A stretch of DNA of 64,000 nt from the NCBI GenBank assembly GCA_964034945.1, contig OZ035961.1, forward strand, positions 31,956,184-32,020,183, in the 5' to 3' direction. This document shows, in pieces, positions 44,163 to 55,133 of this stretch. A program made the position numbers and the translations under genes. Source of the stretch: Chrysopilus asiliformis. Taxonomy: Eukaryota > Arthropoda > Insecta > Diptera > Rhagionidae. Position 1 is the stretch's first letter. Each line of letters starts with the position of its first letter. Under the pieces are notes generated by a model, which saw only the letters and a program-made list of their open reading frames with translations, made no database searches and was not told the origin of the DNA.

Positions 44163-44482
44163 ACATACTATATATAAAAATGAGTTGGTGTCTGTCTATC
44201 TGTCTATCTGTCTGTTCCTCTTTCACGCAAAAACGGCTGAACCGATTGACTTGAAATTTAGCATGAGTGTCTGTGGTAGTTCTGGTTCCAACATAGGCAT
44301 ACGGAAAAGTTGCGCGAGGGTTGGGGGGAGTAAGGGGAGCGGGTAAAGTGATTTCGAAATTCAGTTTTTGCGCTATGTTAATCTTTCGCGGGGAAACTAC
44401 CGAGCCGATTGGCCTAAAGTTTAGCTCCAACCATCAAAAAATTGAAAAAACTTAACCCGGCAACGACGGGTATGCAAGCTAG
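44163..44482 (+). mobile_element. Helitron-like non-autonomous element, second copy
   Basis: Matches the 10675-11091 element: TATATAAAAATGAGTTGGTG, a GTCTATCT microsatellite, CTTTCACGCAAAAACGGCTG, and the 3' end CCCGGCAACGACGGG...GCAAGCTAG. The 5' TC is mutated. It is flanked by TATTAGCTAAAA on both sides, which is unexpected for a Helitron. Confidence 0.68.
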
Positions 44483-44486
44483 TATT

Positions 44487-45085
44487 AGCTAAAAACAAAA
44501 GCTATAATTGCCAATCTGGCGATCATTGAAGACCCGTATGGTGATATTCGTATCAAAATTCGAACAGTTGTATCAAAATTCCACTTTGAAGTCAAACTTT
44601 CCAATAAGAATTTTTTCGTTCGTATGGGGGGTACCCCCCCTAATGGTCCATTTTTGCCCATTAACGAACTTAGCCTCGCATTTTACGAAAAACGGATCTG
44701 TGCAAAATTTCAAGTCTCTAGCTCAATCCGTGCGCCCGCAATCCGCGCCACAGACAGACAGACAGACGGACAGACGGACAGACGGACAGACGGACAGACG
44801 GACAGACGGACAGACGGACAGACGGACAGACGGACAGACGGACAGACGGACAGACGGACAGACAGACGGACAGACGGACAGACAGACGGACAGACAGACG
44901 GGCAGACGGACAGACAGACGGACAGACGGACAGACGGACAGACGGACAGACAGACGGACGGACATGCAGCAATTAATTATTTTTATCATTCTAAACACAC
45001 TGGTGTAATTCATTTTTGTGTGTGATGACGGGATCTTGGCGTTACAAACGGTAAGGCAAAGTTAATATACCCTTTGGTTTCACCA
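44487..45085 (-). repeat. microsatellite-centred repeat, family A, left arm of inverted pair
   Basis: Landmarks appear in reverse-complement order: ATTGCCAATCTGGC, GGGGGGTACCCCCCCTAATG, CAAGTCTCTAGCTCAATCCG, a long GACAGACG array, CATTCTAAACACACTGGTGT, GGTAAGGCAAAGTTAATATA and CCCTTTGGTTTCACCATACG. Open frames over the array (44508-45025 and antisense) reflect the repeat and are not genes. Confidence 0.78.
44752..44966 (+). repeat. GACAGACG microsatellite, about 215 bp
   Basis: Near-continuous GACA/GACG tetranucleotide array in the left arm. The right-arm copy at about 45250-45305 is only some 55 bp, so the array expanded or contracted after the copies separated. Confidence 0.95.
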
Positions 45086-45117
45086 TACGTGTATAAATAT
45101 AACTTGGTGTGTTTGGT

Positions 45118-45690
45118 TTTTATACCCGTATGGTGAAACCAAAGGGTATATTAACTTTGCCTTACCGTTTGTAACGCCAAGATCTCGTCATCGCACAGAA
45201 AAATGAATTACACCAGTGTGTTTAGAATGATGAAAAAAGTAGAATTTAGCATGTCCGTCCGTCCGTCTGTCTGTCTGTCTGTCCGTCTGTCTGTCTGTCC
45301 GTCTGTGGCGCGGATTGCGGGCGCACGGATTGAGCTAGAGACTTGAAATTTTGCGCAGATTCGTTTTTCGTAAAATGTGAGGCTAAGTTCGTTAGTGGGC
45401 AAAAATGGACCATTAGGGGGGGTACCCCCCATACGAACGAAAACGTTTTTTGCGAATATCTCAAAAACGGTACATCTTATCAAAAAAGTACAAGAACAAA
45501 AGTTATTTAGGATATGATTCTACATAAAACTCCCATACATCAAAATCCAATTGGAATAAATTTTAAAAAATCTTATTGGAAAGTTTGACTTCAAAGGGGA
45601 ATTTTGATACAACTGTTCGCTGTTCACTTAAATCACCATACGGGTTTTCAATAATTGCCAGATTGGCAATTATAGCTTTTGTTATGTTTA
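45118..45690 (+). repeat. microsatellite-centred repeat, family A, right arm of inverted pair
   Basis: Starts TTTTTATACCCGTATGGTGA, continues with GGTATATTAACTTTGCCTTA, CCGTTTGTAACGCCAAGATC, a short GTCC array, GCGCGGATTGCGGGCGCACG and GGGGGGTACCCCCCATACGA, and ends with GCCAGATTGGCAATTATAGC. It is head-to-head with the 44487-45085 copy across about 30 bases. Confidence 0.78.
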
Positions 45691-45704
45691 ATGGTAAATC
45701 GTGG

Positions 45705-45845
45705 TTACCACTATAATAGTTAATTTCAATTACAAAAATAGTCAAAATTGACAACAATTTTGTGGTTAAATTGACTATTTTTGGAATTCAGATTAAAAAT
45801 TTTGTAATTGATATTAACTATTTTAATAAACTATTTTTTCTCTGC
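45705..45845. repeat. AT-rich inverted-repeat element
   Basis: ATAGTTAATTTCAATTACAA is mirrored by TTGTAATTGATATTAACTAT, with AAAATTGACAACAATTTTG inside. Words are shared with 38902-39074. Probably a decayed palindromic MITE. Confidence 0.45.
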
Positions 45846-47603
45846 GGGTAAGATGCCACCAAATTATTAGCAGATATTGTGATGCATTTGCCAGTTAATT
45901 CCAGCCGCATTACGCACAAGAATTTTGGGACGCGAAACCATCCAAAATAATAGACTCCGCCATAGAAAATATAGGATCAAGGGAAATAAAGATTAAGTGT
46001 ACTTAAGTTTTTTTTTCAATAAATCGCCATGCTTGTGGCATTAAAAATACACGGAATATGCAGTTTACATTGAAAATAATTTATGATTATTTTTTTTTAA
46101 ATTAAAACAAGAAATTTTTTAACGGGAATGAAGGTTATTCTGATACCTAATTGTGCACAACGGCCACAATGAAAATTATTAAAGTGTTCGCTGCAACCGC
46201 AACGATTTTTTGTAGTTGCACACATTTTATGGTAATAAAATAACATTTAGGTATAATGACTGACAACTAAATATTCGAAAAAGGTTTAAAACTGTCGTGG
46301 CAGTTAAAGTGTTAATTCATCGTAGTTTTAAACGAACAATACGTTCATATGCATTCATGTATAATTTAAATTATTATTTTTTAGTTCACAACACATTAAA
46401 TCAAATAAGTTATGAGGATCTGGAGTTTATCCACAAAATTTAAATAATATTTGAGGCCATTTATACATTTTAGTTATGTGGAAAACCCAGAACTAGCCTT
46501 TGGGTCACTACATAATCCCTTGTTGATTCAAACGACATAATCCTTTCAATATGTTTTTGTAAAGCTCACCAGTTGGTAAAATCACTTAAAAATATTAAAC
46601 TGGTGGTATTATCACTCCCACACGAAAAATGCTCAAAACATTTAGAAAGGGTACAGAAGGAAAGGATTTTACAACATATTTTAGGTGCCAAATTAAAATA
46701 AGTGCGAAACGTTTTTCATCATTTGAAGTATGAGATATTCGGCGCTGCTGCCGGCTTCTCAGACGCGCCAAAGTAAAATAATTCATTTCCATAATTTGAT
46801 ACGTGCCAGAAGTATTATCTGGCAATTTATGACTGCCACTGAGATGGGTCCCAACGCCAAGATATACAACAGAAATATATTAAACTTGAATAATATCCAT
46901 TCATTCTGTATTACACGTATTTCATACTGGTGCCATAATGTTCAACACAAGCGGATACCATATCTTTTCACCTGTCCCTTCATTTAATGCACATTCATGT
47001 TTGTGTATGAAAATTTCACCTAAACAAGTAGATGTCAACTTGAGGTACCTAAATTATAATTTTCGGTAGAGACACATATGATGTCTGTGGGGCCTCAAAA
47101 CGCCTTAAAGCTTAAAGGATAGTATCGTTTCCAAAATGACAATACACATTTTTCGTATTCTACAGTTGAAAAGTAAAATAATTTTCGTTTAACAAAACAA
47201 TTTATTAGAAATTGACGAAAACTTGGGAAAATGTTTTGCACGTGTTTCAATATCGAATCGACAAGGGGTTTCTTTTCTATTCAATTATTTAAAGGCAGAA
47301 AATCAATGTGGAAGCAATAAAACTAAATACGAGTAACAAATAAGAAATTCAATTGGAAAACCTCATAAAATATTTGAGCTATCTTAATTATGCAACATAT
47401 GCCTCTAATTGATATAATTTTGAATTCACTAGCAACAGATACCAATATATTTAGATATTTGAAACTCCCAGCAAACATGACATATAAAAAAATAAATACT
47501 TCTAGTTCAAATTAATTACATTCTTTAGTTATAACATGACAGTTTAATCTATCTTACGGTGAGATGATACTTTCTTACATAATCAAACTTCATATGATAA
47601 ATA
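45846..47603. other. no recognisable feature
   Basis: AT-rich, with short frames (46595-46825 -, 46730-46987 +) that overlap antisense and show no domain. Confidence 0.45.
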
Positions 47604-47605
47604 TA

Positions 47606-47868
47606 CAGTAATCCCTCCAACTGCGCGGTTTCTAACTGCGCGGTTTCTAACTGCGCGGTTTCGCAAGTACGCGGTTAAGTTTTTAATACCAAAATTTCGA
47701 TCTGCGCGGTAAAAATTTACCAGCTGCGCGGTTTTTTTCATAGTTTTCGTTTAAAAAAACATGTTACTAACCCCAAAATTTCATACAAAGTAGGGTTCAC
47801 AGTGCGCGGTTTCGGTTTGCGCGCTCTTTTTGTGGAACGTATCTACCGCGCAGTTGGAGGGATTACTG
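47606..47868. mobile_element. Tigger/pogo-like MITE, 263 bp, same family as 13556
   Basis: The ends CAGTAATCCCTCCAACTGCG are inverted at the right terminus, flanked by TA (47604-47605, 47869-47870). It shares TTCATACAAAGTAGGGTTCAC and GCGCTCTTTTTGTGGAACGT with the larger copy at 13556-14365, from which it differs by loss of the coding interior. Confidence 0.85.
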
Positions 47869-47924
47869 TATTCGTAAGTGGGTAAAGTGTTATATTTTTA
47901 AATGCAAAAACATTGAACAACTCG

Positions 47925-48122
47925 AAAACTAATTGAGGTAGAAGCTTGAAATTTGACATGCAACAATCTTTAATCAAAAGACAAATCTCTTCCGAAAATC
48001 GGAAAAAAATCAACGACCCCTTCCCCCCTCTCCCATACAAACACTTGAGCACACGCACACACACAAATATAAACATATCGCGGACTCGTCGAACTGAGTC
48101 GATGAATATATATCCCGGGAAC
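47925..48122 (+). repeat. fragment of a microsatellite-associated repeat
   Basis: AGGTAGAAGCTTGAAATTTG followed by CCCCTTCCCCCCTCTCCCAT and an ACACGCACACACACA run resembles the right portions of the family B repeats. Decayed, non-coding. Confidence 0.4.
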
Positions 48123-48584
48123 ATGCTCTTATGATTTCGGTTTTTGAAGTGATTTTAACTTATATGTAAGAAAAGTAATAATATAAAAACAAATTGATTT
48201 TATATTTAAAAATTCAAGTTATTTAAATTACATTTTCAGTCAGAGATTAATTTTTGGCATTTGGAATGTCACAAGAAAATTGGATAAAATCTCGAAATTT
48301 ACTATAGAATTTAGGCCTATTTGCGTGTACTCTTTTTTTAAAAATTCTGGGATTTAATTAATTTAAGTTAAACATAAGTTGCAAAGTTTCTTATGCTCTT
48401 TTTGGTGCAAGTTTGATTTTCATAAAAAAATATATGAGGCGGATAGAGTCAAATATATTAGGCGCATGAAATGAATCAGAGTAAAAAATAATTCGCAATA
48501 TGAGTATTAGAGAATGTATTCTTTCAAGTCCGAAGAATCTTTTTACATTTTAAGAGCATAACTAATTTGTTTGCTGAAAAACTC
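48123..48584. other. no recognisable feature
   Basis: AT-rich, no frames or repeats of note. Confidence 0.5.
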
Positions 48585-48588
48585 TTAA

Positions 48589-48699
48589 CCCTTTCAGTCA
48601 CCACGTACACTATAGTGTACACACTTTTCAGAAGCCATAACTCATAACTTGACTTGGTAGAAAGTGTGTACACTATAGTGTACGTGGTGACTGAAAGGG
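48589..48699. mobile_element. 111-bp piggyBac-type MITE, TTAA duplication
   Basis: TTAA (48585-48588, 48700-48703) flanks a near-perfect inverted repeat beginning CCCTTTCAGTCACCACGTAC. A TTAA target and CCC-start ends are piggyBac hallmarks. Each arm contains the 16-bp palindrome GTACACTATAGTGTAC. Confidence 0.85.
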
Positions 48700-48703
48700 T
48701 TAA

Positions 48704-49959
48704 ATGCATTTGTGACCCAATTTTGATTTTTTGATTTTTTGACTACAGTGGACGTAATTTAAGAAAAATTAAAATTTTCGATTTTTTTTTGTTTGTTTTA
48801 AATGAATACTAATAGCTTAAACATCATTAATTTGTATAGAGAGTATTTTTAACCCCCATAGAAAAAAATATGTACTGAATGGGGTTAACACACACATTAA
48901 AATATCAAAGTTTACCAAAATATTATTGAGTTTTAGATTTATATAAGAAAATTTATGTTTAATTAATGAGCATTATGGGTAACCAGTATTCAACTAATCT
49001 GAAATGAAAGTGAATTTTATTTCATTATTTGATCATTCCATTTAACCAGACGGAATTTATATGCTGTGAAGTTATTAAAAGAGAAAAATCATTATTGAAA
49101 TCCAACTTCAATCTATTCATATTTAATTCCATTTGAATTTTATTTGCATTAAAGACTTTTTATTGAATTTACTTTCCCGAAATATTAGTAATGAAAAACT
49201 TTCAAAAAAACACAGCTTTATTCACGTAACGGTGAGATGATACCTTACATGTTTTCTAAACATTCTAATTTTAAGTATATTTCACGCATGGCTAATTTAC
49301 TTTTGCTAGTTTTAAAATTTTAAATATAGTATTTTTGCTTCTCATATGTTTTTTAATTACAACTGTCTAATTTTCGATTTGAATGATTTTCGGATATGCT
49401 ATAGAGCAGAGTCGTCCACCTTTGGCACATTAAGCTCCTCACATTCTTAAAATTTTTATCTATAGCGACAGAGCATTTTACACGCTTCATTCGTTCAGCA
49501 GCATTTCTGCTGTTCATGCGAGCGGTTGTGTGTCGCTTTTTTACAGTGAGGTACAAACATTCACGTCATGAACTAAGTCTCTTTATTTCTTTATTTTCAA
49601 TCATGAAGCGCCGAAACCCTGATTCATAGTGCAAAAAACCATTTTTAGGTGTTGTAGACAATAACGGAAATTCGCAGTGTTTAAAATGTGATTACATCTG
49701 CAAAAAAAAGAGCGCCATTACCATTCTATTCTAGAGCTCTGGCAGGGTGGAGTATTTTCTCTCAATATTCGTGAGAACAACTAATAAAATAAGATGAAAA
49801 AGTTGAAAATTTATTTGAAATCAAAATTTTGTGGTCCACTGTGTTCATATTACATCAGCTTGCCACTGAGAGCGTGAGAGCGCCAATATCTCAATTTTGG
49901 CAAAAATCTTCAGATAAGATTTTCCCTCGGAAAATTTGAGGAAAAGGATAATTACGGTA
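48704..49959. other. no recognisable feature
   Basis: AT-rich; the minus frame 49353-49556 is short and unrecognised. Confidence 0.45.
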
Positions 49960-50115
49960 TCATTACAGGTCCTTCCCTTATTCTTACAAGAACGAAGTAT
50001 ATTGTATTGTCCTCGGAGTTACGTGTGTGTGCAAAATTTCAAGTCAATCGGATTAGTGGAAGTGCGTCAAAATTAGGTTGCAAGATTTTACCCTGACAAA
50101 TAGATAAACAGACAG
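49960..50115 (+). repeat. interspersed repeat fragment shared with 8025-8130
   Basis: TTATTCTTACAAGAACGAAG, GGAGTTACGTGTGTGTGC, AAATTTCAAGTCAATCGGAT and then GATAAACAGACAGATGCGAA. The last part preserves a reduced microsatellite missing from the other copy. Confidence 0.5.
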
Positions 50116-51110
50116 ATGCGAAGGCAAGCTAAATAAAAAACGATCTTAAAAAACGTTCGACATTTTTGCGTCTTAAAAATGTTTAAAATCCGCCTCGTAA
50201 ACAGAATGTAATTTTTGTTTGTTACGTGGGGTTGTTTGTTTTTGTGGAAATTTTGATCTCAAAACACATTAGATGTGGCAACTTCGTCAATGTAACTTTT
50301 AAGGCATAGAAAAAGACTCTTATAAAATTAAGTAACGTATTATACAGATTTATGATTTTAGGAACTTTTTTACGTCAGCGTAATTATAAGAATTAGGTTA
50401 AAAGGCAGCCCAACGGAATTAAACACTTCATTTCCACTCTGTTGAATATAATTTCCAACTTAGTTTCTTTCTAATTATGGGTGAAAATTATTTTTTGTGC
50501 TGAATTTCCTTGGTTTAATTCTTCTATGAACTATAAAAATCATCCACATGTTGATAATTAGAATTGAAACTGAATTTCACTTAATTGTGGGTCGACCAAC
50601 TGGAGCAGCATAGCCACATAATGCAATTAAAAAATTTCATTAAAATCAACTGCTGAAAAAATATTTCTCATACACACACTCCATCGCTGCCTTCATTTAT
50701 TCTTACTTTTTAATCCTGTGCTGGCATAATGAAGTTTTGTACAAACAGATTTCTATGTTTAAGGGAATATTACGAAATATTGTTGATAATTTTACTAAAC
50801 TGCCACAAGTGAAATAGTAAAATAGGCAAGTTGAAGGTTTTTGCAACCTTGCAAGAATTATAATTCTCCAGCCAAATAATTTCTTTTGTGTGGAAACCTT
50901 GGTGACATTGACGAAAAATTATAGTAATTTTTCAAAAAAGTTTTTCAAAAGTAAAGACGGTAAGTACAACAAAATTATGCATTATGTGATGAAATGTCAA
51001 AAAAGTTTTCAGAAGAAGGCAAATATCAAGCTGAACTATGCTCCATCAGAAAACTACATCAAAATTATGAAAAAGTATTGAAAACTAATTAAGAACATTC
51101 TTAATTTAAG
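50116..51110. other. no recognisable feature
   Basis: AT-rich; the frame 50890-51081 opens with a real ATG... no domain is visible and codon use is A/T-biased like the background. I see no other signal. Confidence 0.4.
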
Positions 51111-52005
51111 ACGGACAGCTCCGTAAAATACGTCACGCTAATTTTCGCCTGTTTGAACCGTTTCTCTCCACTCGATTTTTTATACACTATATGATATATC
51201 ATATGGAAGTATATTAGATTTAGTATACCGTTTGTAACGCATTGAACTAATTGTCGGACACAAGAATGAACTACACCAGGGTGTTTGGGATGAGAAAAAA
51301 AATTTGATTTCCGCATGTCTGTTCGTCTGTCCGTCCGTGAACAGCATAACTTTCGAAAGGATTGAGCTAGAAACTTGAAATTTTTTATAGTTACGTTTCC
51401 AGTAAATGACTAGTCAGGTTTTTGCCATTTTCTCGAAAACGTTGAGTCATATTGAACAATTTATACAAGGAAAATGTATTTAGAATAGGATTTTACATAA
51501 CTCACATCAAAAACCAATGGCACCATTATTTCCCGCCTCTCCCAAACAAATGGAATACTTTTTTCCTGTTTTCTCGAAAACTGTGCATGGTACCGAAAAA
51601 TTTATGAAGATGAAATTGGTTTAGAATATGATTTTACATAACTTATCTATACATCAAAATTTAGTTGGACCACTCCTTCCCTCTTGCCCTATACAACGAA
51701 ACAGTTTTTCACAACTTTCTCGAAAACGATGAGTGGTATTGAAAAAAATTATAAAGTAAAATCTGTTTAGAAAGTGATTTTACGTAACCGTTCCATACAT
51801 CAAAATTCAATCGGACCATTCCTTTACCCCTCTCCTATGCAAATGAATATTTTGAAATAAACATTTTGTCTGTCATCATATAGAGTATTTGACGATTGGT
51901 CACTGGCAATTGTAGCTTTTCTTATATTGGTATTAGAATTTAATACCACACTCTAACTACCGCTTACCCCCCGCGAAATGTGTTGCGTATTTTATGGATC
52001 GTCCC
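51111..52005. mobile_element. TIR element (CGTAAAATACGTC ends) containing a family B repeat
   Basis: The left end ACGGACAGCTCCGTAAAATA and the complement of the right end (GGGACGATCCATAAAATACG) match over about 20 bases, with TAAG on each side (51107-51110, 52006-52009). Most of the interior is the microsatellite-centred repeat listed separately, suggesting nesting. Same terminal family as 40488-40826. Confidence 0.45.
51165..51930 (+). repeat. microsatellite-centred repeat, family B
   Basis: TTAGATTTAGTATACCGTTTG, AACGCATTGAAC, GGTGTTTGGGATGAG, a short GTCC array, ACTTTCGAAAGGATTGAGCT, then three degenerate tandem paragraphs each containing CTCGAAAAC(G/T), TTTAGAATATGATTTTACATAAC-like and CATCAAAATTCAAT-like words. 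Non-coding. Confidence 0.65.
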
Positions 52006-54327
52006 TAAGTAAAGTTCAATAATTTTAATATTCCCCATTTAACAATACAAAAGTTTATTCACTTTAAGTTTAAATAGCTAAGAAAGCTGTTTTATTTAAT
52101 TGTCAGGTGTGGTAGATGAGATATTACAAATTCTACGAATTCTAGTTCTTTAGCTGTGTTGAAATATTTTTACTACCTCTAGATTTATATACAGCTGTCA
52201 TAATTTGAAGGGCTCGGCTAAAGGATTATACGAAAAATGTGACCTGATTTATGCGATCTACGTCGAGCCTTTATTACATTTAGGTAGCATAACCACGTGA
52301 AATATTGTTTTCGTTTACCTTGATGGCAATCATAAAAATCATTTTTATATTTCCGCTGTGCTGAAAAATTTCCAAATTAAAAAAAAAAGGGGGAAAGACC
52401 TTGCTTCTATTATTATTATTCTTATCGATTTTTTTCTCCTTGAGTGTATATGACAAAGGAAACGGAATTGAAATCATACAGCTTGTAAAAAAATACATCA
52501 TAGAGCAGGTGTGAAATTTAAAAGAGGAAAAATATATCAACTTTTGCAAACTTCCAAATGGAGAGATTAGCTCTTAAGTGATTGTGTAAAGAATTTTATG
52601 AAATTCTCACCAAAAGATACTGAGAAACATAAAAAAAGAACCCTTTCTCCATTCCCAACTTTTATGCTTTCGTAAAAGATTTATGATAATTTTTACGACA
52701 AGGAGATTGCAAATTTCACGTATGAAAAGCGTTTCGTTACTAAACAAAATTCTATATCTACGTAAATACGACTATTTCTATAGAATGAATAATAATAGCT
52801 CTTTTTATCAACACATCATCTTAGCATATTTAACCGGATTCAAATTTGTGTGCCAAAGTATTTCTTTGTCTAATATTTTATGAAGTACATTAAAATTTTA
52901 TAATTTCAGAAACAAATTCCATTGGTATTACTTTATATATTTTGTCATAAACAGTTTTCAACTCTGAAATGTAAAAATTGTTTTTGTTTTAACCTTTTGA
53001 AAACAGATCAATTTATTTCAGCTAAATTCGTTTACAAAAATCGAAATTTTCCATATAAAATTTAATGAAGGGATTTCATTTTTGAACATGTTCTGTTGTT
53101 TTTTTACAAACATTTTGAATCTTTTAAAAACTTAAATTCACATAAAATGTTGAGAAGAGGAGTTTATTTTCAATATGGCATCGAAAGTAAAATAAAATAA
53201 TTACTAAATAAGAAACTTTTCTTTTGGTTGGGGTTAACAATTTTTTTAAAAATTAATAAACCCTCTTATCCATTATTTTCAACCAATATTGCAGTGTAAT
53301 TCTCAGAAAAAAAAACTTGTTGCTATATTTAAGGCTATTGTGCTGTTTTTTCAATACATTTTTTACTTGCAATTTCATAAAACTTATCCACTCACAAATA
53401 TTGAATCGTTTTTAAAATGCATATGTTACAAAACATATTTAAAAAATCTACCGGGGTATTCTTGAAATGTATATAAAATTAGATATTCTTGAAATGTATA
53501 AAAAATCATAAAATTTTCAATGTTTCACACATATTTTGTCGCTCCGTTACAACTTATATATTTATACAAATGGGAAAAATTCATTTGCATGCAAGAATTT
53601 CATTTCGAAGTTCGTGTGTATGAATATGACATGAATGTGAATCAAATAACTATGAATATGCATTAAATTATTTGAAAATGTATTGCAAAGAAAAGTGGAG
53701 AAATCATACATGTCATATCCATAAGAAATTTTATGCAGAATAAATTCCGAAACTAGCCATATTCAAAGAATTTGAAGGTAAATATTCTATTCAAAATGCT
53801 CGCATATTGAAATATCTTTAACATCTATCAAAGTTGGAGATCAAAATTTCCATTTTGATGGATAAAGTTCCAGGAATATTGAGAATATTTAGAAAAAAAA
53901 ACACCTTTAAACAAAATCGTACTTTGAACAATATACTGGAAACTTATACAAGTACATCAATATAATTTATCACAACATATATAATGGCTTATAATGGGTC
54001 CTTCATAATCGTTGTGTAAAATTAGGGTTTAACTAAATCATGTTTAAAATTTAATACCCAATTAAAAACTTTCACATTCATAAACTGAGGTTTAGTTATA
54101 CAACGACCCTATTATGTTTTCGGTTCAAATCAAATAAAATCTAGCATTTCAAATCTAAAATACACATTTTAAGGGATTTTTTTTGTGAATAAGAGCAAAT
54201 AATAACTAAATAATACGATGCATGGAAATCTACGGATTCGATAAAATTTTCTGTTTACGTTTAGTTATGGTTGAAATTTAATCAAAATGAAAATCCAATT
54301 TTATACAATTATCCGGTTTACTAACCT
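52006..54327. other. no recognisable gene
   Basis: Strongly AT-rich. A weak inverted pair (GGGTCCTTCATAATCGTTGT at 53997 and ACAACGACCCTATTATG at 54101) may be a decayed MITE. Frames at 52280-52549 (-) and 52683-52883 (+) are unrecognised. Confidence 0.4.
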
Positions 54328-54660
54328 CTGGAGCCCAATGAACGCAACGCGAACGCAACTCCAACGCTGTGAACTGTCACGCAGCGCAACATTTCGGCGG
54401 CAGAGCCCAATGGCATCTCGTGTCGTGAAGTAGTACAAGTGACATAATCAGCCTTATTCCCCTAGCCGGCGGGACGTGTACGCCGCGTTTCCCGCAGAAA
54501 ATTTGCATTCTACTAAACGCACTTGTCCCGGCGTGTGCCGTGGTGCTGAATACGTTTTACTTTTGGTATCACGCTAAACGCACCCGCGAATATTTTGACA
54601 TTTCCATACATTTATGTCCCGCGACAAAATTGTCGCCTGAAAGTGCAAGTTTCGACAACA

Positions 54661-54923
54661 ATGTAAGTTTTAATTCTAAATTAAATACATTTTAATTAGC
54701 TTTTAATAATTTTTGAAGGGCAGGAAAAACTAACCAGGCGCAATATCGCCTTTTAATGGATAAAATGCAACTCAATCCGGATGTTGCTAAAGGTTTCACC
54801 AAGCGACCTGCTGGTGAATTAAAGGAGTTTTGGATACAATTATCGGGCGAATTAAACGAGTTAGGACCACCAGATAAAGATATAACTAGTTGGAAATTTC
54901 TTTTAAAACTAAAACACACATAA
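54661..54923 (+). CDS. Myb/SANT-like transposon protein, spliced start codon
   Basis: Predicted join: AT at 54661-54662, a 56-nt intron 54663-54718 (GTAAGT...TTTGAAG), then 54719-54923. Splicing creates the ATG; unspliced DNA reads ATG followed at once by TAA. The 68-residue product (MAGKTNQAQYRLLMDKM..., then PDVAKGF, LKEFWIQLSGELNELGPP, SWKFL) has the conserved order of the trihelix Myb/SANT-like domain of PIF/Harbinger accessory proteins: a helix with Q-Y, then P-x-x-A-K-G, then W...L-N-x-x-G-P-P, then W-K. In the family these proteins bind transposon ends and recruit the transposase to the nucleus. The domain is just complete, but the protein stops soon after, so it is probably truncated. 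Confidence 0.65.
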
Positions 54924-54950
54924 TACAGAAACTCATGTTAAATAAAAAAT

Positions 54951-55133
54951 TTAAAACTTTTTTTGAACTTGCTCGTCATCAGACATCTCCATTAAATCAG
55001 TGGCGTTTCTAATTAATTTTCGCATTTCCTTTCCACTCCTAGCAGAACTTTCATTTTCTGCACCAAGATAAACCATAATAGAATCAATTTTTACGGGAGA
55101 TTTAAATTTAAGTTTCAGTATTTCGAATCTCAT
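54951..55133 (-). CDS. unrecognised convergent ORF inside the Harbinger-like element
   Basis: 60 codons from a true ATG (minus strand, 55133), ending 27 bases from the stop of the SANT-like gene. The product is charged, with an acidic C-terminus (DLMEMSDDEQVQKKF). Two convergent genes are a common arrangement in PIF/Harbinger elements, so it could be a transposase remnant, but no DDE motif is visible. Could be chance. Confidence 0.25.
   Translation of the reverse strand: MRFEILKLKFKSPVKIDSIMVYLGAENESSARSGKEMRKLIRNATDLMEMSDDEQVQKKF

Noticed and set aside
44752..44966. CRISPR-like array
   Set aside because: It is a simple tetranucleotide microsatellite without unique spacers, in a eukaryotic context.
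44508..45025. Long open frames in several phases over the GACAGACG array
   Set aside because: Tetranucleotide arrays are open in many frames; the products are RTDGQTD-type repeats on one strand and CPSVCLS-type on the other.
53997..54117. Possible MITE with GGGTCCTT/ACGACCC ends
   Set aside because: Complementarity is patchy and no duplication could be identified.
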